Of a stretch of 64,000 nt of DNA, positions 28,905 to 40,454 are shown piece after piece. The translations under genes and the position numbers were made by a program. This DNA is from Proteus penneri (GTDB lineage: Bacteria; Pseudomonadota; Gammaproteobacteria; Enterobacterales; Enterobacteriaceae). Location: the NCBI RefSeq assembly GCF_003144535.1, contig NZ_PHFJ01000009.1:153225-217224 (forward strand), in the 5' to 3' direction. The notes under the pieces are model-generated. The model was given only the letters and a program-made list of their open reading frames with translations. It was not told the DNA's origin and did not search any database. Numbering within the stretch: position 1 is the stretch's first letter; every line of letters starts with the position of its first letter.

Positions 28905-29729
28905 TTAGTCGATAGTTCTTAACAATTCATTAATACCAACTTTTCCACGCGTTTTTGCGTCAACTTTTTTCACGATCACGGCACAGTAAAGGCTGTAGCT
29001 TCCATCTTTAGAGGGTAAATTGCCCGACACAACAACAGAGCCCGCAGGGACTCGGCCATAATGTACTTCGCCTGTTTCTCGGTCATAAATCTTGGTACTT
29101 TGACCAATATAAACCCCCATTGAAATAACGGCACCTTCTTCAACAATAACACCCTCAACAATTTCAGAGCGAGCACCGATAAAGCAGTTATCTTCAATAA
29201 TGGTTGGGTTTGCTTGTAGTGGTTCTAAAACACCACCAATTCCTACACCACCAGAGAGATGAACATTTTTTCCGATCTGAGCACATGAACCTACGGTTGC
29301 CCATGTATCAACCATGCTACCTTCATCAACGTAAGCACCAATATTGACATAAGATGGCATTAAAACAGTGTTACGAGCGATATAAGCCCCTTGTCTAACA
29401 GCTGCGGGTGGAACAACACGAAAACCTTCTTTTTCAAAACGTGCTTGGTCATAATCAGCGAATTTCATCGGCACTTTGTCAAAATAACGGCTTTCACTGC
29501 CATTAATGACTTGATTATGGTTGATGCGAAAAGAGAGCAGAACGGCTTTTTTTAACCATTGATGAGTCACCCACTGACCGTTAATTTTTTCCGCGACACG
29601 CAGTTTCCCGCTGTCTAGCAGTGCAATAACGCTATTAATGGCATCACGAATATGAGGCTCAACGTTGTTTGGAGTGAGATCAGCACGATGTTCGAAGGCG
29701 TTATCAATAATAGATTGTAATGCTTGCAT
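28905..29729 (-). CDS. dapD: Tetrahydrodipicolinate N-succinyltransferase
   Basis: Transfers succinyl from succinyl-CoA to tetrahydrodipicolinate in the diaminopimelate/lysine pathway. It has 274 residues, identical in length to E. coli. An N-terminal helical domain ([14 protein letters not shown]) is followed by a left-handed beta helix of hexapeptide repeats from about 110 to 230 ([38 protein letters not shown]) and a C-terminal acyl-CoA-contacting segment. It follows glnD on the same strand with a 34-base gap. Confidence 0.98.
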   Translation of the reverse strand: MQALQSIIDNAFEHRADLTPNNVEPHIRDAINSVIALLDSGKLRVAEKINGQWVTHQWLKKAVLLSFRINHNQVINGSESRYFDKVPMKFADYDQARFEKEGFRVVPPAAVRQGAYIARNTVLMPSYVNIGAYVDEGSMVDTWATVGSCAQIGKNVHLSGGVGIGGVLEPLQANPTIIEDNCFIGARSEIVEGVIVEEGAVISMGVYIGQSTKIYDRETGEVHYGRVPAGSVVVSGNLPSKDGSYSLYCAVIVKKVDAKTRGKVGINELLRTID

Positions 29730-29763
29730 TAATAGTATTTCCTATATGTATTGTCGTGGGTTC

Positions 29764-32409
29764 CTATATTTTATCCTTTGAAACTAGGGCTTTTGTCAAC
29801 CTTTCTACGACTTCATCCTTCATTTTTTGGTTTAATGCTTTATTTTCGCTATCGGTTAATACGAAGAAATCCTCAACACGTTCGCCTATTGTGGTTATTC
29901 TGGCACCATGTAATGAAAGTGAAAGATCAGCAAAAACTTTACCAATAATCGCTAATAATCCTGGGCGATCTCGTGCAAATAGTTCCATATAGGTGCGCTT
30001 ATTATGGTTAGACGCGATAAAGTTAATTTTAGTCGGAACGTCAAAATGGCGTAATTTGGCAGGTAATGAGCGTGTTTTTGCATTGGCGTTATAAGGAGCG
30101 GATACAACTTGGATCAGCGCGTTGCGGATTGCATTATACCGATCAATCGCCAGAGGTTTACCATTAGGCTCTAACACAATAAAGGTATCCATAGCCATAT
30201 TATCGCGGTTAGTAAAAATTTGAGCGTTATGGATATTTAAATTACGTCTATCTAATTCACCTGCAACAGATGCAAAAAGAGAAGGTCTATCAGCACACCA
30301 AATAAATATCTCAGTACCACCATGTTCAGTTTGTTGACTGATTAATACCATGGGATCAGCACTATTATGCTCAATTAACGCAAGTGCATGCCATGCTATT
30401 TGTTCTGGTGTATGGCGTAAAAAATAGTCGGCATGACAGCGTCCCCAAATTATTTGTAGTTTATCTTCATCAACCTGTTCCATTCGTAAAATAGTTAGTG
30501 CTTGCAAACGATGATTACGAATACGCTCACGTAAATCGGGAATAGAGTGCATACCTTGGCGTAACTGGTTTTCTGTTGATAGAAAAAGTTCACGTAATAG
30601 GCTCTGTTTCCAGCTATTCCATAGACTGCTATTGGTTGCACAGATATCAGCAACGGTTAAGCACAAAAGATAACGCAATCGACTTTCATTTTTTACTTCT
30701 GATGCAAACTGAAAAATAATGTCAGGATCTTGAATATCACGTCGTTGCGCTGTAACAGACATAAGTAAGTGGTTACAAACAAGCCATTCAACTAAGGCTG
30801 ATTCTCTCTGATTTAAACCATGTTGTTGAGCAAAATGCGCAACGTCTTGAGCGCCTAATATGGAGTGATCGCCATGGCGACCTTTGGCAATATCATGAAA
30901 AAGTGCAGCTAAACGTAGTAATTCAAGTTGAGGAAGTTTGGGATAAATATCAACACAAAGCGGATGTTGTTCGTGGTTTTCATAAGAACCAAAACTTTCA
31001 AGTTTTTGTAAAACACGAATAGTGTGTTCATCAACGGTATAGGCATGGAATAAATCAAACTGCATTTGGCCTACAATATTATTCCATTGCGGGAAATAAG
31101 CCGCCAGTACACTGTGTTTATGCATTGGAACAAATGCACCAGAAACTGCATGAGGATGGCGCAAGATCTGCATAAAAACTTGGCGTGCTAGTGGGTACTC
31201 ACACAAAGGCTGAACTAAATGACGACGCGCATAACGCAAATGGCGTAGTGTTGTAGAATAAATTCCCGTGATCTCTTTATGTTCTGCCATACGTAAAAAT
31301 AGGCGCATAATGGCGATAGGATCATCAAGAAAACAGCTCTCATCGATAACATCAATGAGAGAGCCTCTTAGCTGGAATTCATTATCTAAAGGTCGTGGTT
31401 TTACATTAGGTTGCAGAGCAAGAATAGCTTCGTCAAAAAGTTGAAGTAACATATCATTTAACTCGCTGACACGACGAGTTACGCGATAGTAATCCTTCAT
31501 CATCTTTTCAACCGGCTGATTGCCTTCACCTTCATAATTTAAAAGTTGAGCAACGTTGAGTTGTCTATCAAATAATAGGCGATTGTCATAGCGAGAAAGC
31601 ACAAGATGGAGAGCAAAACGAATTTTCCATAGTGTGTATTGGCACTCTAATAGCTCTTGTCCTTCTGCTGGCGTTAAAAAGCCAAAGTTGACCATTTCAG
31701 AAACTGATGCAGCACCAAAATGGCGATGCGCTACCCAAATTAGAGTGTGAATATCGCGCAGTCCACCAGGGCTACTTTTGATATCTGGTTCTAAGTTATA
31801 GCTGGTACTATGAAATCGTTGATGTCTCTGTTTTTGTTCTTCTATTTTAGCTGCAAAAAAATCGGGTGATGGCCAAAATCCTTGGCTGAAAATATGATTA
31901 ATTAACTGTTGATAAAGTGATTGATTACCACAAACAAGGCGAGCTTCTAGCAAATTTGTCGCTACCGTTAAATCAGAGAGACCTTCTAAAAGACACTCTT
32001 CCATTGTTCTAACACTGACACCGATTTCAAGGCGCACATCCCAAAGTAAGGTAATTAATTTACTGATTTTGTCGGCTATTTCTGGTGATAAAGGTGAATC
32101 ACTTAAAAACAGAAGGTCGATATCAGAAAGGGGGTGTAACTCTTGCCTACCATAACCACCAACAGCAATAATACTAAGGTCAGGATAATCAGATAATTGA
32201 GTATAACGCCATAATTGAGTTAAGAGTTGGTCAATGAAATGGCTACGGGCTTGAAGTAATAAAGCTACATCAACATCATGATGAAAAGCATCTGCTAACC
32301 AAGACTGAAATTGTTCAATAGATTGCTTAAGTTTAGCGCAATCTAGGATGTTTTTTGTCAGCAAAAAAGGGGAAGGGGGCGGTGTTTGAAATGTATTTTT
32401 ATTAGTCAT
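29764..32409 (-). CDS. glnD: Bifunctional uridylyltransferase/uridylyl-removing enzyme
   Basis: Primary nitrogen sensor: it adds UMP to PII (GlnB/GlnK) at low glutamine and removes it at high glutamine. It has 881 residues (E. coli 890). The nucleotidyltransferase motif is GGYGR at 84-88 with SDID at 95-98. The HD domain is around [17 protein letters not shown] near residue 500. Two ACT domains lie in the C-terminal quarter ([24 protein letters not shown] and [25 protein letters not shown]). A strong GGAGG ribosome site supports the start. Confidence 0.97.
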   Translation of the reverse strand: MTNKNTFQTPPPSPFLLTKNILDCAKLKQSIEQFQSWLADAFHHDVDVALLLQARSHFIDQLLTQLWRYTQLSDYPDLSIIAVGGYGRQELHPLSDIDLLFLSDSPLSPEIADKISKLITLLWDVRLEIGVSVRTMEECLLEGLSDLTVATNLLEARLVCGNQSLYQQLINHIFSQGFWPSPDFFAAKIEEQKQRHQRFHSTSYNLEPDIKSSPGGLRDIHTLIWVAHRHFGAASVSEMVNFGFLTPAEGQELLECQYTLWKIRFALHLVLSRYDNRLLFDRQLNVAQLLNYEGEGNQPVEKMMKDYYRVTRRVSELNDMLLQLFDEAILALQPNVKPRPLDNEFQLRGSLIDVIDESCFLDDPIAIMRLFLRMAEHKEITGIYSTTLRHLRYARRHLVQPLCEYPLARQVFMQILRHPHAVSGAFVPMHKHSVLAAYFPQWNNIVGQMQFDLFHAYTVDEHTIRVLQKLESFGSYENHEQHPLCVDIYPKLPQLELLRLAALFHDIAKGRHGDHSILGAQDVAHFAQQHGLNQRESALVEWLVCNHLLMSVTAQRRDIQDPDIIFQFASEVKNESRLRYLLCLTVADICATNSSLWNSWKQSLLRELFLSTENQLRQGMHSIPDLRERIRNHRLQALTILRMEQVDEDKLQIIWGRCHADYFLRHTPEQIAWHALALIEHNSADPMVLISQQTEHGGTEIFIWCADRPSLFASVAGELDRRNLNIHNAQIFTNRDNMAMDTFIVLEPNGKPLAIDRYNAIRNALIQVVSAPYNANAKTRSLPAKLRHFDVPTKINFIASNHNKRTYMELFARDRPGLLAIIGKVFADLSLSLHGARITTIGERVEDFFVLTDSENKALNQKMKDEVVERLTKALVSKDKI

Positions 32410-32505
32410 TATTCGTCTTCCTCCTTAATATTTGCTTATGACATTAAGACTAATGTTAAAACGATAACCTGACTAGTCATTCTGCTATTTCATAGCAAAT
32501 AAAAT

Positions 32506-32543
32506 AAAAAAAGCGACACATCTCGAAAAAATATGTCGCTTTT
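32506..32543 (-). terminator. map terminator
   Basis: On the minus strand AAAAGCGACA pairs with TGTCGCTTTT (plus coordinates 32534-32543 and 32509-32518) and is followed by more T. It separates map from glnD. Confidence 0.85.
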
Positions 32544-32566
32544 ACATTTCTAGCTCAAAAAGAAGC

Positions 32567-33364
32567 TTATGCGTTGACTAATACCGCCGAAATAAACGGT
32601 TCTTCTTCTTTGCGTAATGTCATAATTTCACAACCATCATCAGTAACGACTAATGTATGTTCGTATTGTGCTGACCAACCTCTGTCTTTAGTTTTAACCG
32701 TCCAGCCATCTTTCATCGTACGAATACGGTAATCACCTGTGTTTACCATTGGCTCGATGGTAAATGCCATGCCTTTTTGTAACACAACACCGCTATCATC
32801 TGCATCGTAGTGTAAAACTTGAGGCTCTTCATGGAATCCTTCACCAATACCGTGACCACAATATTCTCGAACAACAGAATAGTCATGACCTTCAACAAAC
32901 TTTTGAATTGCTTTGCCAAGTTCACGTAAGCGAATACCTGGTTTAACCATTTTAATAGCAAGGTAGAGGCTTTCTTGGGTGATACGACATAAACGTTCAC
33001 CTTGGATTGTTGGTTTACCTACGATAAACATTTTTGAGGTGTCGCCATGAAACCCTTCTTTAATGACAGTGACATCAATATTAACGATATCGCCATCTTT
33101 AAGGATTTTTTCTTCGCTAGGAATACCGTGGCAAATAACATCGTTAACCGAAATACAGACTGATTTAGGGAAACCATGATAGTTAAGACAAGCAGGAATA
33201 GCCTGTTGTGCGTTAACAATATGATCATGACAAATACGGTCTAATTCAGCGGTGTTTACGCCTGGTTTTACGAAAGGTGCGATAATTTCAAGAACTTCTG
33301 CCGCAAGACGACCTGCGACGCGCATTTTTTGAATATCTTCTTCTGTCTTGATTACAATAGCCAT
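32567..33364 (-). CDS. map: Methionine aminopeptidase, type I
   Basis: Removes the initiator methionine from nascent proteins; two-metal enzyme. It has 265 residues (E. coli 264). The substrate-binding histidine lies in NDVICHGIP. Metal ligands lie in NIDVTVIKEGFHGDTSKMF, CGHGIGEGFHEEPQVLHY, FTIEPMVNTG and SAQYEHTLVVTDDG, all intact. It is divergent from rpsB across a long intergenic gap, as in E. coli. Confidence 0.98.
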   Translation of the reverse strand: MAIVIKTEEDIQKMRVAGRLAAEVLEIIAPFVKPGVNTAELDRICHDHIVNAQQAIPACLNYHGFPKSVCISVNDVICHGIPSEEKILKDGDIVNIDVTVIKEGFHGDTSKMFIVGKPTIQGERLCRITQESLYLAIKMVKPGIRLRELGKAIQKFVEGHDYSVVREYCGHGIGEGFHEEPQVLHYDADDSGVVLQKGMAFTIEPMVNTGDYRIRTMKDGWTVKTKDRGWSAQYEHTLVVTDDGCEIMTLRKEEEPFISAVLVNA

Positions 33365-33731
33365 TTGAGTTCTTCGTCTAGATTAAAAGCCACAATACGA
33401 ATTAGATAATACATTTTGTTGTATTCATATTTTGTATTGCAGGTTAAATGAATGATGATGAGAAATAATTCTGATTACCATTTATGATATCAGCAGAAAG
33501 TAGGTGTGCCAATAAAGAGGATGTGCGCAATCTGTCTGATATCGAGAATAATCACGAACATTACGCCTTCTTAATCTGATTGTCTTTACATATTGCGCTT
33601 TTCTATTGGTGTTTTTCTAGCAAATTGATATTAGAGCAATATTCATAGCAATCACTTCAATAATCTCTTTTTCCTCTGTTTAATATCGCCAATTTTATGT
33701 CAAATACGCCGTTATCAAACACAAGTAATAG
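33365..33731. other. Intergenic DNA between map and the rpsB promoter, no gene recognised
   Basis: 367 bases with no credible reading frame. It should carry the map promoter. One inverted repeat stands out: GATATCAG (33486-33493) and CTGATATC (33536-33543), separated by 42 bases; its meaning is unclear. Confidence 0.6.
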
Positions 33732-33760
33732 TGGTTTCTTAAGGTTATTTATGGTATAAA
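33732..33760 (+). promoter_or_regulatory. rpsB promoter
   Basis: TGGTTT (33732-33737), a 17-bp spacer and an extended -10 TGGTATAAA (TATAAA at 33755-33760), followed by the GC-rich discriminator GCGCGCC. Such a discriminator is typical of ppGpp-repressed ribosomal protein promoters. Confidence 0.75.
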
Positions 33761-33838
33761 GCGCGCCGGAGTTCTGTTATTGCATCACATCCAGAGCAGT
33801 AACAGTAAATCTGAACATTCAATTGTGTTAATTACACA

Positions 33839-33922
33839 CACAAATCGGCACATAACGCCGGGGTGCTCTTATGTGAAGGTTTTAGCCTTTACAGCTGATG
33901 AGTCGGTCGTATGGGATTTGTG
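33839..33922 (+). ncRNA. Structured rpsB leader (t44/tff-like, S2 autoregulation)
   Basis: The closing stem CACAAATC (33839-33846) pairs with GATTTGTG (33915-33922). Inside, CACATAA (33849-33855) pairs with TTATGTG (33869-33875), and AAGG/CCTT forms another small stem. It sits just upstream of rpsB, where the t44 (tff) leader RNA lies in enterobacteria and where protein S2 is known to control its own mRNA. Assignment is from position and structure. Confidence 0.7.
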
Positions 33923-33952
33923 GACGAAATAACCCCAAATTTAAATTTATAG

Positions 33953-34687
<735 letters not shown>

Positions 34688-34741
34688 TAAGGCATGCTCG
34701 TAAGAGCCCTTATTTAACCAGGTATTGCTATATATTGGTTA

Positions 34742-34764
34742 GGGGGCCTCAATAGGCCCCCTTT
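34742..34764 (+). terminator. rpsB-tsf intercistronic hairpin (attenuator)
   Basis: GGGGGCCT (34742-34749) pairs perfectly with AGGCCCCC (34754-34761) around CAAT, followed by only three T. It is a strong stem with a short T-tail, so partial termination is likely, lowering tsf relative to rpsB. Confidence 0.75.
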
Positions 34765-34822
34765 ACACATCTGCTATGAGAACATCTATGGCTAGCCCAT
34801 AGAAAAGTCGAGGAAGAAACAA

Positions 34823-35674
34823 ATGTCTGGAATTACCGCTGCATTGGTAAAAGAACTGCGTGAACGTACTGGCGCAGGCATGATGGAATGTAAAAAAGCG
34901 CTGGTTGAAGCTAATGGTGATATCGAATTAGCAATCGACAACATGCGTAAATCAGGTCAAGCTAAAGCGGCTAAAAAAGCAGGCCGTGTTGCTGCTGAAG
35001 GTATCATCCTTGCAGAAGTTGCTGCTGATGGTAAATTCGGTGCGCTGGTTGAACTGAACTGTGAAACAGACTTCGTTGCTAAAGATGCTGGTTTCATCGC
35101 TTTCGGTAAAGAAGTTATGGCTACTGTATTAGCAGACAAAACTGATGATATCGATGCTCTGAAAGCTAAATTCGAAGAAGCACGTACTGCATTAGTTGCT
35201 AAAATCGGTGAAAACATCAACATTCGTCGTGTTGCTGTATTAGAAGCTGAAGAGTTAGGTACTTACCTACACGGTGCTCGTATCGGTGTTTTAGTTGCAG
35301 CTAAAGGCGCTAACGAAGAACTGATCAAACACATTGCTATGCACGTTGCTGCAAGCAAACCAGAATATGTTCGTCCTGAAGATGTTCCTGCTGATGTTGT
35401 TGAACATGAGCACCAAATTCAGATGGATATCGCAATGCAATCAGGTAAACCACGCGAAATCGCAGAAAAAATGGTTATCGGTCGCATGAACAAATTCACC
35501 GGTGAGATTTCTCTGACTGGTCAGCATTTCGTAATGGATCCAAGCAAAACTGTGGGTGAACTGCTGAAAGAAAACAATGCTGATGTTGTTAACTTCGTTC
35601 GTTTCGAAGTTGGTGAAGGTATTGAGAAAGTTGAAGCTGATTTCGCAGCAGAAGTTGCTGCAATGAGCAAATAA
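34823..35674 (+). CDS. tsf: Elongation factor Ts
   Basis: Guanine nucleotide exchange factor for EF-Tu. It has 283 residues (E. coli 283). The N-terminal UBA-like domain is [42 protein letters not shown]. The core contains [15 protein letters not shown], with the conserved TDFV loop that contacts EF-Tu. The AGGAAG ribosome site fits the ATG. It is the second gene of the rpsB-tsf operon and is followed by a terminator. Confidence 0.99.
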   Translation: MSGITAALVKELRERTGAGMMECKKALVEANGDIELAIDNMRKSGQAKAAKKAGRVAAEGIILAEVAADGKFGALVELNCETDFVAKDAGFIAFGKEVMATVLADKTDDIDALKAKFEEARTALVAKIGENINIRRVAVLEAEELGTYLHGARIGVLVAAKGANEELIKHIAMHVAASKPEYVRPEDVPADVVEHEHQIQMDIAMQSGKPREIAEKMVIGRMNKFTGEISLTGQHFVMDPSKTVGELLKENNADVVNFVRFEVGEGIEKVEADFAAEVAAMSK

Positions 35675-35688
35675 TAACGCTTAGCGTT

Positions 35689-35720
35689 AACAGAGCCGCC
35701 TAATGGCGGTTCTGTTTTGT
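35689..35720 (+). terminator. tsf terminator
   Basis: AACAGAGCCGCC (35689-35700) pairs with GGCGGTTCTGTT (35705-35716) around TAAT, with one G-T pair, and runs into T. Confidence 0.88.
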
Positions 35721-35810
35721 TGTAATCTCCACTGGCTGTTTGCTTTTTTTTGTTAAAAAGAGAAGCTATCTAAAACCTCCAATTAACTAATCTGCTTAGG
35801 ACAGAACACC

Positions 35811-36539
35811 ATGGCTACCAATGCAAAACCTGTATATCAGCGAATTTTATTAAAGCTGAGTGGCGAAGCCCTGCAAGGCGCAGAAGGTTTCGGTATCGAT
35901 GCGAGCGTACTTGATCGCATGGCTCAGGAAATCAAAGAACTCGTTGAATTAGGTATACAAGTCGGTGTCGTAATTGGCGGTGGTAACTTGTTCCGTGGCG
36001 CGGGTCTTGCTGCGGCAGGTATGAACCGTGTTGTGGGTGACCACATGGGAATGCTCGCGACAGTAATGAATGGTTTAGCAATGCGTGATTCATTGCATCG
36101 TGCTTATGTAAATGCACGCCTTATGTCTGCATTTCCACTGAATGGTGTCTGCGATAACTACAGTTGGGCAGAAGCAATTAGCTTATTACGCCACGGTCGA
36201 GTCGTTATTTTCTCGGCTGGTACGGGTAACCCATTCTTTACTACCGATTCAGCTGCGTGTTTACGCGGTATTGAAATTGAAGCTGACGTTGTATTAAAAG
36301 CAACGAAAGTGGATGGCGTTTATTCTGCTGATCCAACCAAAGATCCTGATGCAGTACTTTATGAAAAACTGACTTATCAGGATGTATTAGAACGTGAATT
36401 GAAAGTCATGGATCTTGCTGCATTCACATTAGCCCGAGATCATAATTTACCTATCCGCGTATTCAATATGAATAAACCGGGTGCATTACGTCGGGTTGTA
36501 ATGGGTGAAAGTGAAGGAACTTTGATTTCTCACGCTTAA
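35811..36539 (+). CDS. pyrH: UMP kinase
   Basis: Phosphorylates UMP to UDP; an amino-acid-kinase-family hexamer activated by GTP and inhibited by UTP. It has 242 residues (E. coli 241). The phosphate-binding segment is [13 protein letters not shown], with [14 protein letters not shown] and [35 protein letters not shown] as the other family blocks. A GGACAG ribosome site precedes the ATG. frr follows after 112 bases. Confidence 0.98.
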   Translation: MATNAKPVYQRILLKLSGEALQGAEGFGIDASVLDRMAQEIKELVELGIQVGVVIGGGNLFRGAGLAAAGMNRVVGDHMGMLATVMNGLAMRDSLHRAYVNARLMSAFPLNGVCDNYSWAEAISLLRHGRVVIFSAGTGNPFFTTDSAACLRGIEIEADVVLKATKVDGVYSADPTKDPDAVLYEKLTYQDVLERELKVMDLAAFTLARDHNLPIRVFNMNKPGALRRVVMGESEGTLISHA

Positions 36540-36651
36540 TACACAGAGACAACGGTATAATTTGGCGTTAACATCTAGAGTACGCCAATTCATTTATGTC
36601 GGTATGATTTCATATCGACTGGAAGATAACCAGTTCCCAAGGGTTTATAAC

Positions 36652-37209
36652 GTGATTAATGAAATCAAAAAAGATGCTCAAGAACGCATGGATAAAAGCG
36701 TTGAAGCACTAAAAAGCCAGATTAATAAAGTTCGTACTGGTCGTGCGTCTCCTGGCCTTTTAGATGGCATTGTAGTTGAATACTACGGAGCGCCAACTCC
36801 ATTAAACCAAGTTGCTAACGTCGTTGCAGAAGATGGCCGTACACTGGCGATCACTGTATTCGATCGCACTTTAGCACCAGCTGTTGAAAAAGCGATTATG
36901 GCATCAGATTTAGGTTTAAACCCTTCATCTGCTGGAGCCATTATCCGTGTTCCACTGCCTCCATTAACTGAAGAACGTCGTAAAGACTTAATCAAAGTTG
37001 TTCGTGGTGATGCAGAGCAAGGTCGCGTTTCTATTCGTAATATCCGTCGTGATGCTAACGATAAAGTAAAAGCATTACTAAAAGATAAAGAGATTAGCGA
37101 AGATGATGAACGCCGTTCACAAGATGACATTCAGAAATTAACTGACATGTTCATTAAAAAAATTGATGATGCATTAGCGCTGAAAGAAGCAGAGTTAATG
37201 GAATTCTAA
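36652..37209 (+). CDS. frr: Ribosome recycling factor
   Basis: Splits post-termination ribosomes together with EF-G. The GTG at 36652 gives 185 residues starting [21 protein letters not shown], exactly the E. coli length, and has AAGGG about nine bases upstream. The open frame extends 30 codons further upstream from a TTG, but that part has no family match and is treated as non-coding. Conserved are [21 protein letters not shown] and the C-terminal helix [12 protein letters not shown]. Confidence 0.97.
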   Translation: MINEIKKDAQERMDKSVEALKSQINKVRTGRASPGLLDGIVVEYYGAPTPLNQVANVVAEDGRTLAITVFDRTLAPAVEKAIMASDLGLNPSSAGAIIRVPLPPLTEERRKDLIKVVRGDAEQGRVSIRNIRRDANDKVKALLKDKEISEDDERRSQDDIQKLTDMFIKKIDDALALKEAELMEF

Positions 37210-37227
37210 ATTTTATATCTTTTTTCG

Positions 37228-37258
37228 ATAATGCCGCTTTTTAGCGGCATTATTTTTA
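37228..37258 (+). terminator. frr terminator
   Basis: An 11-bp perfect stem ATAATGCCGCT (37228-37238) pairs with AGCGGCATTAT (37243-37253) around TTTT and is followed by T. Confidence 0.9.
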
Positions 37259-37401
37259 ATTATTTATTTGAAAATTCGTGCTTAATACCTTCTTTTGTCA
37301 CATTATTTATTAAAGTTTTTATCTTTAATCCTCATTTACCTTGTCATACTGATATAATTCTCTTTAATTAAAACGTTGTAGACATACTGATTGATTAATA
37401 A

Positions 37402-38595
37402 ATGAAACAAATAACTATATTAGGTTCAACAGGATCTATCGGAACTAGTACTCTTTCCGTCATTGAAAATAATCCTGGTGAGTATCAGGTTCTTGCTCTA
37501 GTAGCAGGAAAAAATGCAGACAAGATGGCGCAACAGTGCCTTACTTTCCAGCCTAAATACGCTGTGATGTCTGATGAGAACAGTGCAAAACAACTTAAAC
37601 AGTTACTTTCTAATACATCGTGCAAAACCGAAATTTTATCTGGCTCTCATGCGATCAATGAAATTGCCGCTCTTGATGATGCTGATCAAGTGATGTCTGC
37701 GATAACCGGTGTTGCAGGATTAAAACCGACGCTTGCTGCCATTGAAAAAGGCAAAAGAATTCTATTAGCAAATAAAGAATCACTGATAACTAGTGGGCGA
37801 CTTTTCTTTGATGCGGTTGCTAAATATGGTGCGACAATTTTACCCATTGATAGCGAACATAATGCAATTTATCAAAGCTTACCTAAAACTATTCAAGAAA
37901 ATCTAGGCCATGCCTCTTTAGCTAACGAAGGTGTGACGAGCATTTTGCTAACGGGTTCTGGCGGGCCATTTCGCTATACACCATTAGAAGAATTGGAAAT
38001 GATGACACCAGATCAAGCGTGTGCGCATCCAAATTGGTCTATGGGACGTAAAATTTCGGTTGATTCTGCAACGATGATGAATAAAGGGCTTGAGTATATT
38101 GAAGCTCGTTATTTCTTTAATGCTTCTGAAGAAGAAATGGAAGTCATTATTCATCCACAATCTGTTATTCATTCAATGGTTCGCTATCGCGATGGTAGTA
38201 TTATTGCTCAAATTGGTGAACCCGATATGAGAACGCCAATTGCGTACTCAATGGCTTACCCTCATCGAACTCAATCTGGTGCAAAAGCATTAGATTTCTT
38301 TGAGATTCAATCTCTAGAGTTTATTCGTCCAGACTACCAGCGTTACCCTTGTTTAGCGCTAGCTATTGAAGCGTCAAAACGTGGGCAAGCGGCAACAACA
38401 GTGTTAAATGCAGCTAATGAAGTGGTTGTTGATGCATTTTTACACGAAAAAGTGAAGTTTACTGATATTGCTAAAATTAATCGTAAAGTTGTTGAACATT
38501 TCGACCTATCAGAGCCTCAAAGTATTAATGATGTTCTAGAAATTGATAAATTAGCAAGATTAGAAACTCATCAGATAATCACTCAATTGGTATAA
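37402..38595 (+). CDS. dxr: 1-deoxy-D-xylulose 5-phosphate reductoisomerase
   Basis: Converts DXP to 2-C-methyl-D-erythritol 4-phosphate in the non-mevalonate isoprenoid pathway, using NADPH. It has 397 residues (E. coli 398). The NADPH motif is GSTGSIG at 8-14. The metal and substrate site is [14 protein letters not shown], followed by [12 protein letters not shown] and [31 protein letters not shown]. It feeds uppS, two steps removed, which follows on the same strand after a terminator-like hairpin. Confidence 0.98.
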   Translation: MKQITILGSTGSIGTSTLSVIENNPGEYQVLALVAGKNADKMAQQCLTFQPKYAVMSDENSAKQLKQLLSNTSCKTEILSGSHAINEIAALDDADQVMSAITGVAGLKPTLAAIEKGKRILLANKESLITSGRLFFDAVAKYGATILPIDSEHNAIYQSLPKTIQENLGHASLANEGVTSILLTGSGGPFRYTPLEELEMMTPDQACAHPNWSMGRKISVDSATMMNKGLEYIEARYFFNASEEEMEVIIHPQSVIHSMVRYRDGSIIAQIGEPDMRTPIAYSMAYPHRTQSGAKALDFFEIQSLEFIRPDYQRYPCLALAIEASKRGQAATTVLNAANEVVVDAFLHEKVKFTDIAKINRKVVEHFDLSEPQSINDVLEIDKLARLETHQIITQLV

Positions 38596-38734
38596 TGGTG
38601 ATTATATTTAATATAGGGTGTTTGTTCGTCTTTCTGGCTAATGGTATAGTTGCCGAATCACTAAAGACAATAATGAAAATTAACAGTTCATTACTAAAGC
38701 TATTGCTTTAGCAACTTTGAGGCTTTGCCAAAGG

Positions 38735-38758
38735 CCGTGGGTGTCACGGTTTTTTTTT
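38735..38758 (+). terminator. dxr terminator
   Basis: CCGTG (38735-38739) pairs with CACGG (38745-38749) and is followed by nine T. The stem is short, but the T-run is strong. Confidence 0.7.
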
Positions 38759-38821
38759 GTGCATAGGTTATCCGAAGAGGACTGTCTGTATCAGTATCAG
38801 ATTAGCAAAGGGTTAAATTGA

Positions 38822-39580
38822 GTGAACTTATCCAGTGACGATTCATCCGCATCAAAACCAAAGCATGTTGCTATCATTATGGATGGCAATGGACGCTGGG
38901 CTAAAAAGCAAGGGAAACTCCGAGTAACGGGGCATCGCGCGGGAATTAAAGCAGTTCGGGATGCGGTTAGCTTTTCCGTAAAACACAAAATTGAATCACT
39001 AACGTTATATGCATTTAGTAGCGAAAACTGGAATAGACCAGAGCAGGAAGTGAGTTCTCTCATGGAGTTATTTGTTTTTGCTTTAGATAACGAAGTGAAG
39101 AGTCTTCATAAACATAATGTTAAATTGACTGTCATTGGTGATATCAGCCGTTTTAGTCGTCGCTTACAAGACCGAATTAAAAGTTCTGTGGCACTCACTG
39201 CGAATAATACAGGACTTAATTTAAATATTGCGGCTAATTATGGCGGTCGATGGGATATCACTCAAAGTGTAAAACAATTAGCGACATCCCTCGCAAAAGG
39301 GGAAATTAGCCTCGAAGATATTAATGAAAATGCAATATCCTCACATCTTTGCTTGCATAATCAGCCTGATGTCGATCTTGTTATTCGTACAGGTGGTGAG
39401 CATCGTATAAGTAATTTTCTTATTTGGCAGATTGCTTATGCTGAGCTTTATTTTACACAGGTTTTATGGCCTGATTTTGATGAACAAGTTTTTCAGAATG
39501 CACTAGATGCTTTTGCTAAACGGGAAAGACGTTTCGGTGGTACTACATCAGAAACAGATACTATAAATCTGGGAGGATAA
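38822..39580 (+). CDS. uppS: Undecaprenyl diphosphate synthase
   Basis: Cis-prenyltransferase that extends farnesyl diphosphate to C55 undecaprenyl diphosphate, the carrier lipid for peptidoglycan and O-antigen. It has 252 residues (E. coli 253). The catalytic aspartate is D21 in VAIIMDGNGRWAKKQGK. SSENWNRP, RTGGEHRISNFLIWQIAYAELYF and RRFGG are conserved. The GTG start at 38822 is the only one giving the family N-terminus; AAGGG lies about ten bases upstream. cdsA starts one base after the stop. Confidence 0.96.
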   Translation: MNLSSDDSSASKPKHVAIIMDGNGRWAKKQGKLRVTGHRAGIKAVRDAVSFSVKHKIESLTLYAFSSENWNRPEQEVSSLMELFVFALDNEVKSLHKHNVKLTVIGDISRFSRRLQDRIKSSVALTANNTGLNLNIAANYGGRWDITQSVKQLATSLAKGEISLEDINENAISSHLCLHNQPDVDLVIRTGGEHRISNFLIWQIAYAELYFTQVLWPDFDEQVFQNALDAFAKRERRFGGTTSETDTINLGG

Positions 39581-39581
39581 C

Positions 39582-40445
39582 TTGCTTAAGTATCGTGTCA
39601 TCACCGCATTAATTTTAATCCCTATTGTTATTGCTGCACTATTTCTACTTCCTCCCGTAGGTTTTGGATTGGTCATTATTGCAATATCAGGCTTAGCGGG
39701 ATGGGAATGGGCACAATTTATTGGCTGGCATTCTCAAGGCAAACGTATTGCAACAGGGATCGGCTTTGCTGCATTGTTACTCGTTATGCAGTTTTCTTTA
39801 CCTAATTTTGACCACCTACTAGATACTCCAATGATAAAAAATGGTTTGTGGGCAGGTTTAATTTGGTGGGTAGCCGCAATTTTATTAGTTGTAAGTTATC
39901 CGAATTCAGCCAATATGTGGAAAAATTCAGTTTTTATTAAGTTATTGTTCGGTATATTGACGATTGTTCCTTTTTATTGTGGCATGATGGCGCTACGTAT
40001 GTTGGGCTATAACACCGACACTTATACTGGTGCATGGTGGTTATTGTATGTCATGTTATTAGTTTGGGCGGCTGATTCTGGCGCTTATGCTTTCGGACGT
40101 TTAATCGGTAAACATAAAATGGCGCCTAAAGTATCACCAGGTAAAACTCTCGAAGGGTTAGTTGGTGGCTTGATTACTGCTGGTGTTGCATCGTGGTTGT
40201 TTACTTATTTTTCACCAGTGACTGAAGTACCGGACAACTTGTTATTAATATCTGGCGTTGTTGTTATCGTATCGGTATTTGGCGATCTTGCAGAAAGCAT
40301 GTTTAAACGTGTTTCTGGTATTAAAGACAGTAGCCAATTGATACCGGGGCATGGCGGTGTACTTGATAGAATTGATAGTTTGACTGCGGCTATCCCAGTC
40401 TTTGCAGGATTGGTCTTTCTGATTTCTTCTGGCTTTAAACTATAA
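39582..40445 (+). CDS. cdsA: Phosphatidate cytidylyltransferase
   Basis: Makes CDP-diacylglycerol from phosphatidate and CTP, the branch point of phospholipid synthesis. It is an integral membrane protein of 287 residues with about eight hydrophobic segments. The signature near the C-terminus is SVFGDLAESMFKRVSGIKDSSQLIPGHGGVLDRIDSLTAA. It starts with TTG, supported by GGGAGG nine bases upstream and by alignment of MLKYRVITALILIP with E. coli. It is tightly coupled to uppS upstream and rseP downstream. Confidence 0.96.
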   Translation: MLKYRVITALILIPIVIAALFLLPPVGFGLVIIAISGLAGWEWAQFIGWHSQGKRIATGIGFAALLLVMQFSLPNFDHLLDTPMIKNGLWAGLIWWVAAILLVVSYPNSANMWKNSVFIKLLFGILTIVPFYCGMMALRMLGYNTDTYTGAWWLLYVMLLVWAADSGAYAFGRLIGKHKMAPKVSPGKTLEGLVGGLITAGVASWLFTYFSPVTEVPDNLLLISGVVVIVSVFGDLAESMFKRVSGIKDSSQLIPGHGGVLDRIDSLTAAIPVFAGLVFLISSGFKL

Positions 40446-40454
40446 AGGTAAGTA

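Noticed and set aside
33486..33543. GATATCAG/CTGATATC inverted repeat upstream of rpsB as a terminator or operator
   Set aside because: The arms are 42 bases apart with no T-run and no matching regulator pattern; chance is likely.
36562..36651. 30-codon N-terminal extension of frr
   Set aside because: It starts at a TTG, has no family match, and the GTG at 36652 gives the exact family length with a ribosome site.
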